The notes under the pieces were generated by a model, which did no database searches, was not told where the DNA came from, and worked only from the letters and a program-made list of their open reading frames with translations. Positions 6,617-17,900 of a stretch of 44,286 nucleotides of DNA are shown one piece after another (the stretch's first letter is position 1; each line of letters opens with the position of its first letter). This DNA comes from Gemmatimonadales bacterium. GTDB taxonomy: Bacteria > Krumholzibacteriota > Krumholzibacteriia > LZORAL124-64-63. The stretch lies in the NCBI GenBank assembly GCA_019038745.1, contig JAHOYV010000048.1, positions 1 through 44,286 on the forward strand, written 5' to 3'. The position numbers and the translations under genes are program-made.

Positions 6617-8317
6617 CTATTGAGGAAAGCAAGTGATCCTGATGTTGTCGACATACCCACGCGCCCGATTATCATAGGATAGCGCGCCGAACTCAAATGT
6701 GTATAAGCCACTGCTTAAAACACTTACGTTCTTGTAGACATAGTGAACCCACTCGCCACTGACATCATATTCGGAGATACCCGCCCTTCCACCCGGCGTG
6801 TCAATCCAAGCCACCAATGGGTCTACAAAGTAAATGTCTGATTCCAAGGTGAAGCCATTAGTGGCCGGCAAATCAATTTGTGCACGTACTCCGCCCAGTG
6901 ACTCATAATCTCCGCTATCAAAATATAGACAATAGCCGCTTTGAGTCTGATCACTGGTGATTTCATTATCGCCGAGTGGGTTGAATCCATCCGGATACAG
7001 GCCATCATCAAAATCAAAAACGATGGTCTCGAAATCCCGGTATATGATCGTGATGTCGATTGATGTTGAAAAGCTGCTGTTTTGTTCGATGTTCGCCCGA
7101 TCTTCAACCGTCAGGGTGACATTGCCTGCGGTTGTTCCTGGAAGTATATAGGCAGACATCCCGCTTGGATCTACCTCGATTGTAAGCATTCCGGATGGTT
7201 GGCTGCTCCATACGATATCCGGATCATTATCGCCCCAATGCGAAACAGCATTCAGCATTAGGCCCTCACCCATCAGCAAATCTGTTTCTGTCAGGGAAGT
7301 TTGAGCGTTTTCGGAATAATTGACCCAGAGCCCTGCAGCTAGATCAAAAAATCTGGAACTGGAGAACGTATGAGTGATTTGACAATCCTCCAACTTGTTC
7401 TTGTTGTCCAAAACCTCCAGCGACAATTCGTGTTGGTCGGAATCCCGCAAGCCGCTCAAGTAGTATAACCAGTAGAAGCTGTTGGCTGTTTTGGCGATAT
7501 CTTCTTGGACTTCAACAAAAACAGAGCTGAGCTTGGAGATGTCCGTCACATGATAAAATCCCTTATTGCCCAGTTGAGCCAGAATGGGCTCCTCGATTTC
7601 GTTGCCCAGGCCGATCGTATAAATCCATTTCAGACCTTGAGCATTCAAGGCTTGATCCAGGCTGTAATTACTGGCCTCATCCGAGCCATCCGTGATAATG
7701 ACCAGATAGCCTTGATTGATTTTCTGCAGGGAATACGTGTCTCGCCACTGTGAAAGGCCCTCAATTACAGCACCGTAAAGATTTGTTGAAAAACTGCCTT
7801 GTTGGATCTCAATGGCATTAATGGCCTCAACAATTTCATCCTTCTTCTGGAAATCGGTAAAATCCACCAGCCTGTTGATATTGGAAGAAAAAGTATAGAC
7901 GGCGATTTCCTGTTTTTCGTGCATTCCATCCACCATCAACAGAGCTGCTTCCCTGATTTTCTCGAACTGATCATGAACACTGGGACTGATATCCAGCATC
8001 AAAACAGTTTGAGTTGTGAAAGGAATCGCATCCATTTTTTTGACCCTCATACGGGATTCGGTGGGAGAAACCGTTGAATCGTCTTCTTTGACCAGGAAAT
8101 CAGAACTTACAAGACCGTCAACCCCCAAACCGTTACCATCTGCTACCTGGAAGAGAATGTTGACATAAGCAGGGTCTTGGGTTTCGACATAAAATTTGGT
8201 CAGGTAGAATTCATCACTGGTTTCTGATCCCGGTTCTGGTTCAGTGCTTGAGTCACACCCAAACAGGGCAAGCCCAAGGACAAGGGTGATGAATAAACCG
8301 AGGTTACTAAATCTCAT
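6617..8317 (-). CDS. VWA-domain lipoprotein
   Basis: A 566-residue lipoprotein: signal peptide with lipobox LFGC (C21), then a short acidic linker. A von Willebrand factor A domain (about residues 90-290) has the metal-binding MIDAS start DISPS after the hydrophobic strand TVLML and a later IITDGSDEAS strand. The C-terminal third (about 430-566) is beta-rich and looks like a jelly-roll or concanavalin-like module (FDFDDGLYPDGFNP, GYVDNIRIT). A role in surface adhesion or protein binding is inferred. AGGAG precedes ATG 8317 by 6-7 bases. The gene is AT-richer than its neighbours, which could reflect horizontal transfer. Confidence 0.8.
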   Translation of the reverse strand: MRFSNLGLFITLVLGLALFGCDSSTEPEPGSETSDEFYLTKFYVETQDPAYVNILFQVADGNGLGVDGLVSSDFLVKEDDSTVSPTESRMRVKKMDAIPFTTQTVLMLDISPSVHDQFEKIREAALLMVDGMHEKQEIAVYTFSSNINRLVDFTDFQKKDEIVEAINAIEIQQGSFSTNLYGAVIEGLSQWRDTYSLQKINQGYLVIITDGSDEASNYSLDQALNAQGLKWIYTIGLGNEIEEPILAQLGNKGFYHVTDISKLSSVFVEVQEDIAKTANSFYWLYYLSGLRDSDQHELSLEVLDNKNKLEDCQITHTFSSSRFFDLAAGLWVNYSENAQTSLTETDLLMGEGLMLNAVSHWGDNDPDIVWSSQPSGMLTIEVDPSGMSAYILPGTTAGNVTLTVEDRANIEQNSSFSTSIDITIIYRDFETIVFDFDDGLYPDGFNPLGDNEITSDQTQSGYCLYFDSGDYESLGGVRAQIDLPATNGFTLESDIYFVDPLVAWIDTPGGRAGISEYDVSGEWVHYVYKNVSVLSSGLYTFEFGALSYDNRARGYVDNIRITCFPQ

Positions 8318-8851
8318 GCTGATCTCCTGATTATTTTAAGGGTGTCTCTTGGTTTTTTTGTCTGCAGAGGACCGGGCTCGCATTATCAACAACTTTGTAT
8401 TATATCAATTATTTTTTGCAAAGTAAACTGCCGGGTTGTGGGTTTTCAGCTATTTCCAAAAATATGAGGGTTGTATTTAACTTTTCATCCTCCCCGTTTC
8501 AACTCCTGTGCATACTGTATATTCTTCGGTTTGATGCTCTTCTTGATTCTGGGGGAATTGGCAAGATTAGAGATCTGTTCCCCCGGGGGGAGCACCTGGG
8601 GGAAGAGAGTGTCTTCAGCCGGAGCCCCACCATTACCCTTTGGCAATCAGCCAAAGAAGCTGCTCGGGTCTCGAGATACCATGTGCCGAGTAGGCGATAG
8701 GTAATGGCGCTGAGTGGCAGGACTCGGCGGCCCTTGGTGGCGGATGCTTCGGTGCTGACACAACCGACCACATCGGCCTGAAGTAGCGGTCGAATCGCTT
8801 CCATAAACCAACTGGCCGAGCTTTCTCGTTATGGGTAAAGGGTGGCCCGAT
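8318..8851. other. Non-coding or degenerate region, possible decayed transposase
   Basis: About 530 bases with no convincing gene. Open frames of about 100 codons exist on both strands but none has a ribosome-binding site. On +, around 8525-8650, the translation contains RFDALLDSGGIGKIRDLFP and then FSRSPTITLWQ, faintly like the N-terminal part of IS4-type transposases, after which the frame loses the pattern. Treat it as a possible relic only. Confidence 0.25.
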
Positions 8852-9295
8852 TCAGAATTCCTTGAAAATCTCGACGAGGACCTTCCCTTCGGGTTTGAAA
8901 AGAACCGCCCTCACTTCCAAGTGCATGATCACATTTCCGCTGGCAACGGCCATGTACTCTTCGCCCATTGGGTCCAGTGGTCCCTCCTTTTTCACTCTCC
9001 GCAGAACAATATCCAATTCTTCGTTGAAAGAGGCTTCAGCCTTCCTGGCTGCGGCCGGGCTTTCGGCGTTGGTGAATCGGATGAGCATCGTCCCGGGCTC
9101 GACCAAAAAATACTCCCAATCGTCCTTGGAACCTTCACGATCTGTCCCAGCCAGATGATCCCAAGTTTGCATGTCGTATCCGTTCGCGGTGGCAAAGCCA
9201 ACGAATTCGGCGATCGTAAAAACCTTGTCGTTGCCCCCGCAACCCGCCGCCAGCACACAGATCAGCAGACCCAGTGAGCACACCACTCGTTTCAT
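8852..9295 (-). CDS. Small lipoprotein of unknown function
   Basis: A 147-residue protein with a clear lipoprotein signal (LICVLAAGC, C19) followed by an acidic, mixed alpha/beta domain (FTIAEFVGFATANGYDM, GTMLIRFTNAES, VIMHLEVRAVLFKPEGKV). I do not recognise the family. GGAGGGCGAAGG directly precedes ATG 9295. It is transcribed away from the Cys-rich secreted protein's terminator and toward the degenerate region, with no obvious operon partner. Confidence 0.72.
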   Translation of the reverse strand: MKRVVCSLGLLICVLAAGCGGNDKVFTIAEFVGFATANGYDMQTWDHLAGTDREGSKDDWEYFLVEPGTMLIRFTNAESPAAARKAEASFNEELDIVLRRVKKEGPLDPMGEEYMAVASGNVIMHLEVRAVLFKPEGKVLVEIFKEF

Positions 9296-9473
9296 CCTTC
9301 GCCCTCCCGTGATAGGTGCCGGGCCCGCATCTTCGGTAGTGCCTCTTCTCCGAGCCTATTCGAATACTCTACTGCCCCTATCGAAATTGGACCACAAGAA
9401 CCACGGCAGAAGCAGCCGCACCTGTGCGGCCGGACGCGCAGAGTTGTAGACATCCAGATAGCTTCACAAGCAA

Positions 9474-9510
9474 AACGAAGGCGGGAGACAACCTCCCGCC
9501 TTCGTTCTTG
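9474..9510 (-). terminator. Rho-independent terminator of the Cys-rich secreted protein gene
   Basis: A perfect 14-bp stem (9474-9487 with 9493-9506, AACGAAGGCGGGAG) and 5-base loop. On the minus strand it is followed by TTTGCTTGTG, a modest T-run, and lies 21 bases after the stop of the gene ending at 9527. Confidence 0.8.
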
Positions 9511-9526
9511 GAGTCGAAATAATGAA

Positions 9527-10258
9527 TTAACGGAACAATGCCTTCACGTCCCCGAAGGACTTTGAATCGGCGCTGACCGGATTATCGCAGCAGAGGATGT
9601 CCGCGTAGATGGAGATCTCTCCCGGGAAACCAAAGTCCAGCAAATCCTGCCAGCCGGCACCGTAATCGTTCCAGCTCACGCAACCGACGGGGGTATCGTC
9701 AGTGACTGCGTCCGGCCTGTTGTCGAAGGCGGTAATGAAGTTGAAGGAAACTCCGTACCAGTAACCGAAGTACGCGCAAGGACAGCTCCCGGGGGTCATC
9801 GGCAGCGAGATGTCGTACAATCCGGGATCACTGATGGTGACAGTGTAGATCGGGGATGAACAGACTTCGGGACCGGGTACCCAGCATCCCAGGAGCTCGT
9901 CCCAGGCCGCTTCCTCAAAATCCACATACGCATCGAAAGAAACCGGTACATCATCTACACCAAACTGCAGATACATGTGAACGGCCTCGACGGTGAAACC
10001 TTCGGTACAGTTGCATTGGGCCTCATCTGCATAGAACATGTACTTGTAGGATTCGGCGCCCCAGATCCAGTCCCCGATTGCATAGGCGGGTGGATTCAGG
10101 TTACCCATGGCGCAATCCGCAGCAGAACCCTTGCTGGCGTTATACATCTGAACATCCTGGGCCAGTTTAGTTACCGTAACCTGGCGATCGGCCAAGGCAG
10201 TGCCGGCGACCAGAGTCAAGCATAGACAAATTGCGGTTAGCATTGACAAAGTTTTCAT
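9527..10258 (-). CDS. Cys-rich secreted protein of unknown function
   Basis: A 243-residue protein with a classical signal peptide (MKTLSMLTAICLCLTLVAG, cleavage near ALA/DRQ). The mature part is beta-rich, acidic, and has Cys pairs (CNC, CPC, CC) and aromatic segments such as DWIWGAESYKYMFY, suggesting a disulfide-bonded extracellular fold. I do not recognise a named domain. The start is ATG 10258 because GGAGGG lies 4 bases upstream; an upstream TTG at 10270 in the same frame overlaps that ribosome-binding site and is rejected. It is a single-gene unit with its own terminator. Its function cannot be inferred. Confidence 0.75.
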   Translation of the reverse strand: MKTLSMLTAICLCLTLVAGTALADRQVTVTKLAQDVQMYNASKGSAADCAMGNLNPPAYAIGDWIWGAESYKYMFYADEAQCNCTEGFTVEAVHMYLQFGVDDVPVSFDAYVDFEEAAWDELLGCWVPGPEVCSSPIYTVTISDPGLYDISLPMTPGSCPCAYFGYWYGVSFNFITAFDNRPDAVTDDTPVGCVSWNDYGAGWQDLLDFGFPGEISIYADILCCDNPVSADSKSFGDVKALFR

Positions 10259-10725
10259 TGTTCCCTCCAATTTTTCGCCGCATCAAGACCCAACAAAAAG
10301 GGGTTTCTCAAATAAACGGCATTTAGTTATTAATGGAGTAAGATTCTAATATGAAATGGAAATCCCGAAATTTTGAAATTCCCCCAGAATCACTCCCCAT
10401 GGACTGAGAGTAACAAATTACCATGCATTAAATCAAGCAATTATCGACCTAATTTGTCTTTTTTGTGTGACTATTAGAGCAAAAGCAGGAGGGTGTTTGA
10501 GTTTTGCTGCCAAAACTGGTTCGGTTCAATATCCGATTTGAAGCTTGAATTCCAGCAGCCCTAAAATGGAAAATCCAAGAACCCTGGCTAATCACCTGCA
10601 ATCGATCATGACAAGGCTATTGACGCTATGTCCAAAGGATGGTGTTATGTTTATTACATTCCAAAGTGTAGTCAAAGCTAGTGTGTAGCGCGGTTTTTTT
10701 TGCTTGGGGATGTTCTCACAAGGGT
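10259..10725. other. Intergenic region between divergent genes
   Basis: About 470 AT-rich bases between the Cys-rich secreted protein and the first hybrid kinase. Apart from the candidate promoter at 10620-10648 I see no gene, repeat or RNA structure. Confidence 0.6.
10620..10648 (+). promoter_or_regulatory. Candidate promoter of the first hybrid kinase
   Basis: TTGACG (10620-10625), a 17-base spacer and TGTTAT (10643-10648), the latter preceded by TGG as in an extended -10. It would give a leader of about 70 nt before ATG 10726. The -10 match is only 4 of 6. Confidence 0.4.
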
Positions 10726-13700
10726 ATGCAAGATATGAAATATCCTCATCCTTGGGACGTTTGTCTTCTTTTGCTTCACAAGCGCTTGGCCATTGTCCTG
10801 GTCATTGTATTCCTGCAAACAGCGGTAGCAGCGGGCGCCGAATCGCCAAACAACTCGGCGGCGATCGATACGGTCCGTATCGGCGTACGCGCCCAAAGTG
10901 GTGTGGAATCCGCGATAAAAAAATGGAGCTCGACCGCGGAGACCTTAAACCAGGCGATTCCCGGTTATGTTTTCGAACTTGCACCCCGGGCCGACTTTGA
11001 CGAGATGGCCATTGTCGTGGCGAACGGTGCGATCGATTTCGTGCTTACCAACCCAACCGCTTATGCCGAGCTGGAGCATAAATTTCAAATCAGTCGGATG
11101 GTCACCTTGAAGAACGGACGGACCGATGGCGGCGCGACGAGTTTCGCGGGGGTGGTCTTTACTCGCTCTGACCGAACAGACATCGAAATGCTCAAAGATG
11201 TGCGCGGCCACAGCGTCATGGGTGTGCACAGGCAAGCCTTTGGTGGCTGGCAGATGGCTCTGCGAGAATGGAGGGCTCTCGGCATCGACCCCTTCACCGA
11301 CTGCACGGAAGTATTATTTGCAGCGGATGGGACGAATGAACCGGTGGTGTGGGCCGTATTGAATTGCGATGTCGACGTCGGCACTGTGCGTACCGGGATT
11401 ATCGAGGGTCTGGTGGGGCGGGGTGAATTGGCGGCTAAGGACATAAAAATTCTAAACCGGATGGAATGTGGCCTTCAGTATTCCCACAGTACACGCCACT
11501 ACCCGGAATGGCCGTTTGCAAAACTGAGTGAGACCCCTGAGGAGCTTGCCCGACTGGTGGCAGTGGTCCTGTTGTCCATGACTGCCGATGACCCCGCGCC
11601 GGTGGCCGGTGGGTACACGGGCTGGACAACACCGCTCAATTACAACCCTGTGCACGATATCATGCTGGAGCTGCGCGTGGGACCTTATGAAAACTATGGC
11701 CACGTTACTCTCGAACAGGCTCTGCACCAATACTGGGCCAAAGTTTTGTCCGTGGCCGCGGCCGTTGCCGCCCTCTTCTTCTTCACCATATATGTAATTT
11801 CCCTGAACCGTCGTCTGCGCGGTGTTCAGGACGATCTGCGGCAAAAGGGGGACAACCTGGAGCAACTGGTTGATCTGCGCACGGCAGAGCTGGGTGAGAG
11901 CAAGAAGCGCTACCATGCCATTGTGGAGGATATGCCGGTCCTCGTCTGCCGTTTCCTGCCTGGGGGTGAGATCACATATGTCAACCAGGCCTACTGCGAA
12001 TTTTTTGCCCAGACACCCGAGGAATTGGTCGGCCAAACTTTCCAGTCGCTGATCCCAGCCGAGGACCAGGACAGCGTTACGTCCAACCTTTCGAAGCTGA
12101 CAGCCGCATCTCCAATTCAAATCCACGAGCACAAGGTGTTGGCGCCGAACGGCGAAATCCGCTGGCAGCGCTGGATCAACCGCGCGTTGTTTGATGCGGC
12201 AGAAAAAATTGTCACCTACCAGTCTATCGGTGAAGACATCACTGAATCCCGACAGGCGATGCAGGAGCTCCGCCAAAACGAACAGATGCTGCGGGTCATC
12301 CTGAATGCCTCCAACGACGTAGCCATGCTCCTAAAGCCGGATGGAACGATCGTCGCCATCAACGAAAAAGCAGCCAAGGGCCTTGGCTTCCCAGTAGAGG
12401 AACTGCTCGGCAAAGTTGTTTTTGATTTACAAAATTCTGACCTCTTCGCTAAAAGGCGGGAGGTTTTCAGGAATTTCGTAGCGGACAAAACTCCCTATCG
12501 GGTCGAGGATGAAAATAGAGGGAGGTGCTTCGACAACAAGCTGTTACCTGTTTTTGATGATTCAGGCAACCTGCGGTTTGGGGTTTTGTTTGCGCGGGAC
12601 ATTACCGCCCAAAAACAGGCCGCAAAAGAGCTGGAGATGCTGATGTCGGCCATCAATCAGGTATCCGAAACCATTGTGATTACCGATACCAAGGGGGCGA
12701 TCCAGTACACAAACCCGGCCTTCGCCAAAATTTCCGGCTACACGTGTGAGGAGGCTTTGGGCCAGAATCCAAGCGTCCTGAAAAGCGGCGAACAGGGTGA
12801 CGCCTTTTATAATGAGTTGTGGGAAACGCTTCACCGTGGGGATGTGTGGGCGGGCCGGTTTGTAAACAAAAGGAAAGACGGAACGCGCTACACCGAGGAA
12901 GCGACGATCTCGCCGGTGCGCGATGCCTCTGGCCAGACGGTCAATTATGTGGCGGTCAAACGAGATATCAGTTTGGAGCTTCAACTGGAGAACCAATTAC
13001 GCCAGGGCCAGAAGATGGAGGCCGTGGGGCTCTTGGCCGGCGGGGTGGCCCACGATTTCAACAACATGCTGGGCGTGATCATTGGTCACTCGGAGTTGGC
13101 GCTGGATGAGGCTGCGTTAAGCCAGGTGGTCGCCGACCATCTGGAACAGATCCACAAGGCAGCAGGTCGTTCAACTGATCTGACCCGTCAACTCCTGGCC
13201 TTTGCGCGCAAGCAGACCATCGAACCCCGGGTGATTGACTTGAACTCAACGGTGGCGGACATGCTGGAAATGCTACAGCGTTTGATCGGTGAGGACATAG
13301 ATCTGGCTTGGCGGCCGGGGGAAAAGGTGTGGCCGGTAGAGATGGATCCCTCCCAGATAGACCAGATCCTGGTCAATTTGTGCATCAACGCCCGCGATGC
13401 CATAGACGATACCGGCAAGGTGACCATTGAAACAAACACAGCGGTTTTTGATGCGGCCTACTGTGCAGAACATCCGGGCTTCGTGCCCGGTGAGTTTGTC
13501 CTTTTGGCGGTCAGTGATGACGGTAGCGGCATGGACAAGGACACCAAAAACCACATATTCGAGCCTTTTTTTACGACCAAGGGCAGTGGCACCGGGCTGG
13601 GGTTGGCGACCACCTACGGCATCGTTAAACAAAACGAAGGCTTCATCAATGTTTATAGCGAACCGGGCGAGGGATCGACTTTCAAGATCTATCTGCCGGG

Positions 13701-14142
13701 ACGGATAGGCCAGGCCGCATCCGAATGGACCGCAGACAAGACCGATATCCAGAACGGACCGGTGCCCGAGGGCCAAGAAACAATTCTCTTGGTAGAGGAC
13801 GAAGAGGGGATTCTGGAACTGACGACCAGGTTGCTTGAGCGCCAGGGTTACACTGTATTGGCTGCGTCTTCCCCGGAAGAGGCTATCAGCCGGGCGGAAC
13901 AACACGAGGGTGACATCCAGCTGCTCATGACGGATGTGGTAATGCCGGGAATGAATGGGCGGGACCTGGCCGAGCGGTTGGTGTCGATTTGTCCTGATCT
14001 GAAATGTCTGTTTATGTCCGGCTACACGGCCGATGTGATCACCCACCGGGGCATCCTGGAGACGGGGGTCCATTTTCTGCACAAGCCATTTTCAATTTTG
14101 GATCTGGCCACCCGGGTGCGGTCGGTACTGGATAGCGATTAG
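10726..14142 (+). CDS. Hybrid sensor histidine kinase with PhnD-like periplasmic domain (paralogue 1)
   Basis: About 1138 residues. Order: N-terminal membrane segment/signal ([17 protein letters not shown]); PhnD-like periplasmic binding domain of the phosphonate/phosphate ABC type ([21 protein letters not shown] ... [13 protein letters not shown]); transmembrane helix ([21 protein letters not shown]); coiled coil; three PAS domains ([58 protein letters not shown]); HisKA with H776 ([11 protein letters not shown]); HATPase ([23 protein letters not shown]); receiver domain with D1070 ([13 protein letters not shown]). It is a membrane kinase sensing an unknown ligand; its output partner is not in the window. 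ATG 10726 is chosen because upstream codons (from GTG 10681) have no ribosome-binding site and the membrane segment starts soon after; ATG 10735 is also possible. Closely related to the kinase at 14910. Confidence 0.9.
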   Translation: MQDMKYPHPWDVCLLLLHKRLAIVLVIVFLQTAVAAGAESPNNSAAIDTVRIGVRAQSGVESAIKKWSSTAETLNQAIPGYVFELAPRADFDEMAIVVANGAIDFVLTNPTAYAELEHKFQISRMVTLKNGRTDGGATSFAGVVFTRSDRTDIEMLKDVRGHSVMGVHRQAFGGWQMALREWRALGIDPFTDCTEVLFAADGTNEPVVWAVLNCDVDVGTVRTGIIEGLVGRGELAAKDIKILNRMECGLQYSHSTRHYPEWPFAKLSETPEELARLVAVVLLSMTADDPAPVAGGYTGWTTPLNYNPVHDIMLELRVGPYENYGHVTLEQALHQYWAKVLSVAAAVAALFFFTIYVISLNRRLRGVQDDLRQKGDNLEQLVDLRTAELGESKKRYHAIVEDMPVLVCRFLPGGEITYVNQAYCEFFAQTPEELVGQTFQSLIPAEDQDSVTSNLSKLTAASPIQIHEHKVLAPNGEIRWQRWINRALFDAAEKIVTYQSIGEDITESRQAMQELRQNEQMLRVILNASNDVAMLLKPDGTIVAINEKAAKGLGFPVEELLGKVVFDLQNSDLFAKRREVFRNFVADKTPYRVEDENRGRCFDNKLLPVFDDSGNLRFGVLFARDITAQKQAAKELEMLMSAINQVSETIVITDTKGAIQYTNPAFAKISGYTCEEALGQNPSVLKSGEQGDAFYNELWETLHRGDVWAGRFVNKRKDGTRYTEEATISPVRDASGQTVNYVAVKRDISLELQLENQLRQGQKMEAVGLLAGGVAHDFNNMLGVIIGHSELALDEAALSQVVADHLEQIHKAAGRSTDLTRQLLAFARKQTIEPRVIDLNSTVADMLEMLQRLIGEDIDLAWRPGEKVWPVEMDPSQIDQILVNLCINARDAIDDTGKVTIETNTAVFDAAYCAEHPGFVPGEFVLLAVSDDGSGMDKDTKNHIFEPFFTTKGSGTGLGLATTYGIVKQNEGFINVYSEPGEGSTFKIYLPGRIGQAASEWTADKTDIQNGPVPEGQETILLVEDEEGILELTTRLLERQGYTVLAASSPEEAISRAEQHEGDIQLLMTDVVMPGMNGRDLAERLVSICPDLKCLFMSGYTADVITHRGILETGVHFLHKPFSILDLATRVRSVLDSD

Positions 14143-14712
14143 AACACGTTGTCCCTACTATTCAATCCATCCAGTGAAATTGTAACATTAGGACAAGCTT
14201 GGCGGCCGGTTTTCCTGGCAGCTAGGATCGAAAGACTGTCAGCGCGGACCGTGTTGATTGGGAAGCTGAACATGGCCAGGATCGTCAGGAAGCGCGCCCT
14301 TGCGAAACTGGAATCCTGAAGCGCAGTGGCAATACCATCCCCGCCGGGAACATCCTTGAAAGCTGTCTGCAGGGTGGAATCCACTTCGGCCTGTGAGGCG
14401 AAGGTTCCATCCTGGACCAATTCGCCACTGGGGACATCGGAAACTTCTTGTCCCCCCAGGATCTCTCCGTTCTCATCACTTTCGTCCGGGGAAAAAGCCC
14501 AACCGCTTGAAAGTCTGCCAGAAACCGAATTCCAGAGAGAAGAGACCTTCCACGAATTCAACTGCCAGGGTTTTTACCGAAAGGTTCACGTCGGTAACGC
14601 GCTGACCGCATTCGCCACAGAAATTTCCGGTCAATTCCGTGTTGCAGTTCAGGCATTTGGTGCCGTAGAAAGCAGTGAGTTCCTTTATTGTTTGGGGATC
14701 TGGTTTTTTCAC
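14139..14712 (-). pseudogene. Decayed DUF3667-type zinc-ribbon membrane protein
   Basis: On the minus strand, a frame of 78 codons (14712-14476) encodes a zinc ribbon (KCLNCNTELTGNFCGECGQ) followed by FWQTFKRLGFFPGRK, which resembles the start of DUF3667 membrane proteins (two CxxC pairs, then a 'T...PG' segment before the membrane helices). It then stops. A second frame (from about 14561 to 14139) continues with an acidic stretch and a hydrophobic piece (ARFLTILAMFSFPI) that could be the linker and a later helix. The first membrane helices are missing, so I read this as a gene broken by a frameshift and internal deletion. The GTG start has no Shine-Dalgarno. Family assignment is by motif memory only. 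Confidence 0.5.
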
Positions 14713-14909
14713 AAAAACTGTAGGATGTCAAAATATGTAGGGTGTTGAATACTAGTTGCTGCTTTGGGGTGACGTGTGGGAAGATAATTGGCCCAGGGGA
14801 ATCGGGATGGGTGGCTTCTTTTAAACGGATAAAAGATGCCACCTTTTTGATTTGGAAACGACAGGGCCAGCTCATCTCTGATACTTAGAGAATTAGGGGA
14901 GACATCTTA

Positions 14910-17900
14910 ATGAATAGCCGTTTTCCAGCTAGTGTTTTCCATTCACCTTTTCAAGGAAAATCGACCATTGCCCTTATCATTGTTCTGGCCATCTTTCTGA
15001 TCCCCGGAGTTGTCAACAGCACAGTCCCTCCTGAAAATCCCCCCCAGGGCGAACCCGTTCGGATTGCAGTTAGGTCCCACCGGGGAGTGGAGGCGGGGAT
15101 CCAGAAGTGGGGGGCGACCGCGGACGCCCTCAGCCGGGCAATTCCTGGCCATACTTTTGAAATCCTCCCAATGGTCGACTTTGATGAGATGAGAACCGCC
15201 GTGGGTAACGGCACGATTGATTTCGTCATTACTAATCCAACGGCTTATACCGAGTTGAATGTAGAATTCAGAGTCAGCCGGATGGTTACGCTGATAAACC
15301 TTAGGGCCGGTATAGGATCGCCAGAGTATGGCGGTGTGGTTTTCACAAGGGCCGACAAGGAGGATATAGGGAATCTCCGTGATATTGCCGGCCACAGCAT
15401 CATGGGGGTGCACCCGGAGTCATTTGGCGGCTGGTGGATGGTTTTGCGCGAACTGAAGGATCTGGGCATAGATCCTTTATCTGATTGCTCCGAAGTACTC
15501 TTTTCACCCGACGGCAAGCAGGACACGGTGGTCCGCGAGGTGATGAACGGTGCGGTAGACATCGGGACTGTCCGCTCGGGAGTCATCGAAGGGCTTATCC
15601 AGAGGGGGGAGTTGACTGCCGGAGCGTTGAAGATCCTCAGCCCCCATGACGATAAGTTCCTGCTCATGCACAGTACTCGCCATTATCCGGACTGGCCCTT
15701 TGCGAAGCTGCAGCAGACTCCGGATGCTCTTGCCCGGCAAGTGGGGATTGCGCTATTGTCCTTGACCCCGGATGATCCAGCAGCCGTTGCTGGCAACTAT
15801 GTGGGATGGACGACTCCCCTGAGTTACGGCCTTGTGCACGACCTTATGCGGGAGCTGCGTGTAGGACCTTATGAAGAATATGGTCAAGTGACTTTGGGGC
15901 AGGCCCTGCGTCAACACTGGACCAAGGTTCTGACGGCGGTCATTGCCGTTTTGGGGCTCATTCTGATCATCGCCTTCATTATTCCCCTGAACCGCCGGCT
16001 GCAACGTGCCCAGTCGGAAATACTGCGACATAAGGATCACTTGGAGCATCAGGTTTACGAACGAACCAAGGACCTGCACCTGAGCAGGAAGCTCTACCAT
16101 TCGGTCGTGGAGGATATGCCTGTCTTGATCTGTCGTTTTTTGCCCGGTGGTGAAATATCATATGTAAACCAAGCCTACGGTGAATATTTTGCTAAGACGC
16201 CGGAGGAACTGATCGGCCGACCTTTCCAATCTTTGATTCCCGAAAATGAGCGGGAAGCCGTAATGTTACGTATTTCGGCGCTGACCGTTCAATCTCCACT
16301 GCAGTCCCACGACCACCAGTCAATAGCGCCCGACGGCAAGATCCGCTGGCACCGCTGGATCAACCGCGGGCTGTTTGACGATCGGGGAAATGTCGTTTCC
16401 TACCAGTCCTTTGGTGAAGACATTACCGAGCGCAAGCAGGCCGAGGAGGCACACAGAGTCAGCGAGGAGAAATTCAGGGCCCTTTACGATAATGCCCCTC
16501 TGTCTTACCAGTCTCTTGATGATGATGGTTGTTTTACCGACGTGAACCCCGCCTGGCTGAAAACACTCGGCTACGCCAGGGACGAAGTAATTGGAAAAAG
16601 TTATGCTGATTTCCTGCACCCTGATTGGAAACCGCGTTTCGAAAAGAACTTTCCGGAGTTTAAGCGGCGCGGCTATGTGCATGACGTGCAATTCAAAATC
16701 CGGCACCAAGATGGGCACTATCTGGACATTTCATTTGAAGGCTGTATCGGCTACCTGCCTGACGGCAGTTTTCGCCAAACCTACTGTGTGTTCCAGGATA
16801 TCACCGAGAGTAAAAAAATTGAGCAGGAACGGGAGGAGCAGCTCCATATCACGAGCGAGCGGGTCAAGGAGCTGGGCTGCATGTATGGCGTTGCCGAGGC
16901 AATCAGCAAGCTGGAAAATCTGGACCAGATGTTCACCGATGTGGTTGGCTTAGTGCCATTGGGGATGCAGTTCCCCGAGATTACGTGCTGCCGAATCCGT
17001 TTGGGCGAAAAGGAGTTCAATTCTCAGCCGTTCGAGGATACCGAATGGCGATTGAGTTCAGACATCGTCTGCAGGGATGAACCGCACGCTTCGATTGAAG
17101 CGTTCTTACTTGAGGAACGTCCGGAACAGGATTTTGGACCGTTTTTAAAGGAGGAGCGTGAGCTGATCAATGGGGTGGCAAGGGCCCTGGGCGAGGCTGT
17201 TGAGCGCTACTCCACGGAGCTCGCACGCCAACTGCTGGCACTTGCCATCGAACAGGCTTCCGAGTCCGTGGTGATTGCCGATCTGGAGGGAAAGATCCAG
17301 TACGCCAACCCTGCTTTCGAAAGAGTCACCGGTTATTCGGTCGCGGAGGCCATTGGCCAGAGTTCGCGCATCCTGAAAAGCGGTGAGCATGACGATGCCT
17401 TTTACAAGGGAATTTGGGAGAAAATTTCTCGTGGGGAAATTTGGTCCGGCAGGATCACCAACAAGAAAAAGGACGGTTCGTTTTTTACCGAGGAGTCAAC
17501 AATTTCGCCGGTGTTCGACCCATCAGGCAGTGCGGTCAACTATGTGGCGGTCAAACGGGATGTCACCGAAGAGATCAAACTGGAAGAGCAGTTTCGGCAG
17601 GCCCAGAAGATGGAATCGGTTGGGCAATTGGCGGGCGGAGTGGCACACGACTTCAATAATATGCTGGGGGTTATCCTCGGACATGCTGAAATTATCTTGA
17701 ACCAGATGGATCCGTCCCATCCCCTACATGAGGATTTGACCGGAATCAATGTCGCTGCCCAGCGCTCGGCGGAGCTGACGCGACAATTATTGGGATTCGC
17801 CCGCAAGCAGACCATTGCCCCCAGGGTTCTCGATCTAAACGAGGCCGTGGAAGGGACGCAAAAAATGCTTAAGCGGCTCATCGGGGAGGATATCGATCTT

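Noticed and set aside
8499..8804. 101-codon minus-strand ORF
   Set aside because: No ribosome-binding site, no recognisable motif, and it overlaps the degenerate + strand region.
10259..10270. Upstream TTG start for the Cys-rich secreted protein
   Set aside because: The extra codons are its own ribosome-binding site; ATG 10258 is correctly spaced.
14476..14478. TGA after the zinc-ribbon segment as a second selenocysteine codon
   Set aside because: Downstream codons in that frame do not continue the protein family, and no Cys is expected at that position; a frameshift explains it better.
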